This document shows, piece by piece, positions 13,807 through 13,898 of a stretch of 13,898 bases of DNA. The notes under the pieces are model-generated. The model was not told the origin of the DNA, made no database searches, and was given only the letters and a program-made list of their open reading frames with translations. This stretch comes from an uncultured Clostridia bacterium (lineage in GTDB: Bacteria; Bacillota; Clostridia; Oscillospirales; Acutalibacteraceae): the NCBI GenBank assembly GCA_937884975.1, contig CAKZZS010000078.1, forward strand, positions 1-13,898, written 5' to 3'. Both the position numbers and the translations under genes were made by a program. Position 1 is the first letter of the stretch; every line of letters starts with the position of its first letter.

Positions 13807-13898
13807 TCGAATCCCACTCTCTCCGCCAGATGTCAGAAAAGGGAAATATCCCGTTGACTTATAGATAATCGCTTGCAAAAACGATTCGAACCGAAGGA
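13807..13898 (+). repeat. Direct repeat copy 2 with duplicated tRNA-Ser 3' end
   Basis: This second copy repeats the last 22 nt of tRNA-Ser (13807-13828, from the T loop through CCA) and the downstream 70 nt without mismatch to the window edge. The 5' half of a T arm is missing, so it does not encode a tRNA. The repeat may continue beyond the window as a tandem array of 207-bp units. Confidence 0.95.

Noticed and set aside
13622..13898. CRISPR array or integrative element
   Set aside because: The repeat is long (at least 92 bp) with a single 115-bp spacer and no cas or integrase gene in view, so it is not CRISPR, and an integrated element cannot be shown from this window.

Overview
The window looks like chromosome of a Gram-positive, low-to-mid-GC Clostridia-type bacterium (Bacillota), probably an anaerobic gut or rumen relative of the Oscillospirales or Lachnospirales. 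This is inferred from the strong GGAGG ribosome sites, sigma-A promoters, a clostridial-type PurA, and an exported cohesin-like protein with a sortase-like tail. All eleven protein genes lie on the minus strand, so transcription runs right to left. The only plus-strand gene is tRNA-Ser at the right end.

Right part (13351 to 5468): one compact seven-gene operon that I read as a sulfoglycolysis (sulfoquinovose breakdown) module. In transcription order it encodes a GH31 alpha-glycosidase closely resembling sulfoquinovosidase YihQ, an L-fucose-isomerase-like protein, a DUF4867/cupin-like protein, an iron-type alcohol dehydrogenase, a TSUP (TauE/SafE-type) anion exporter, a GPH-family sugar symporter and an RpiB/LacAB-family isomerase. 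It has a near-consensus promoter upstream (13382-13410), gaps of 2 to 49 nt or small overlaps between genes, and a strong hairpin terminator (5432-5459). The likely flow is import by the GPH carrier, glycoside cleavage by GH31, isomerisation, reduction of a sulfonated aldehyde by the dehydrogenase, and export of the C2 or C3 sulfonate by TSUP. The operon has no aldolase, transaldolase, transketolase or kinase, yet carries three isomerase-like proteins. The RpiB homologue has lost most phosphate-binding residues, which fits the 4-deoxy-4-sulfoerythrose isomerase step of the transketolase route (sulfo-TK). The GH31 has Gln where the sulfonate-binding Arg of known sulfoquinovosidases should be.

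Middle part (5358 to 2438): a membrane-anchored, secreted GDPD-fold protein in which both catalytic histidines are lysine, followed 35 nt later by an intact patatin-like hydrolase. Next, under its own consensus promoter, comes a secreted cohesin-like protein with an SPNTG-type anchor, ending in a terminator.

Left part (2391 to 83): purA, starting at a TTG codon under its own promoter and overlapping by 4 nt a ComEC-like metallo-beta-lactamase-fold hydrolase. Positions 1-82 show no gene or convincing terminator.

Right end (13352-13898, no protein gene): back-to-back promoters for the operon and the tRNA, tRNA-Ser(UGA), then a direct repeat of at least 92 bp with a 207-bp period. The repeat starts inside the T arm of the tRNA and carries its last 22 nt, with two strong stem-loops in the spacer. 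The second copy runs off the window edge.
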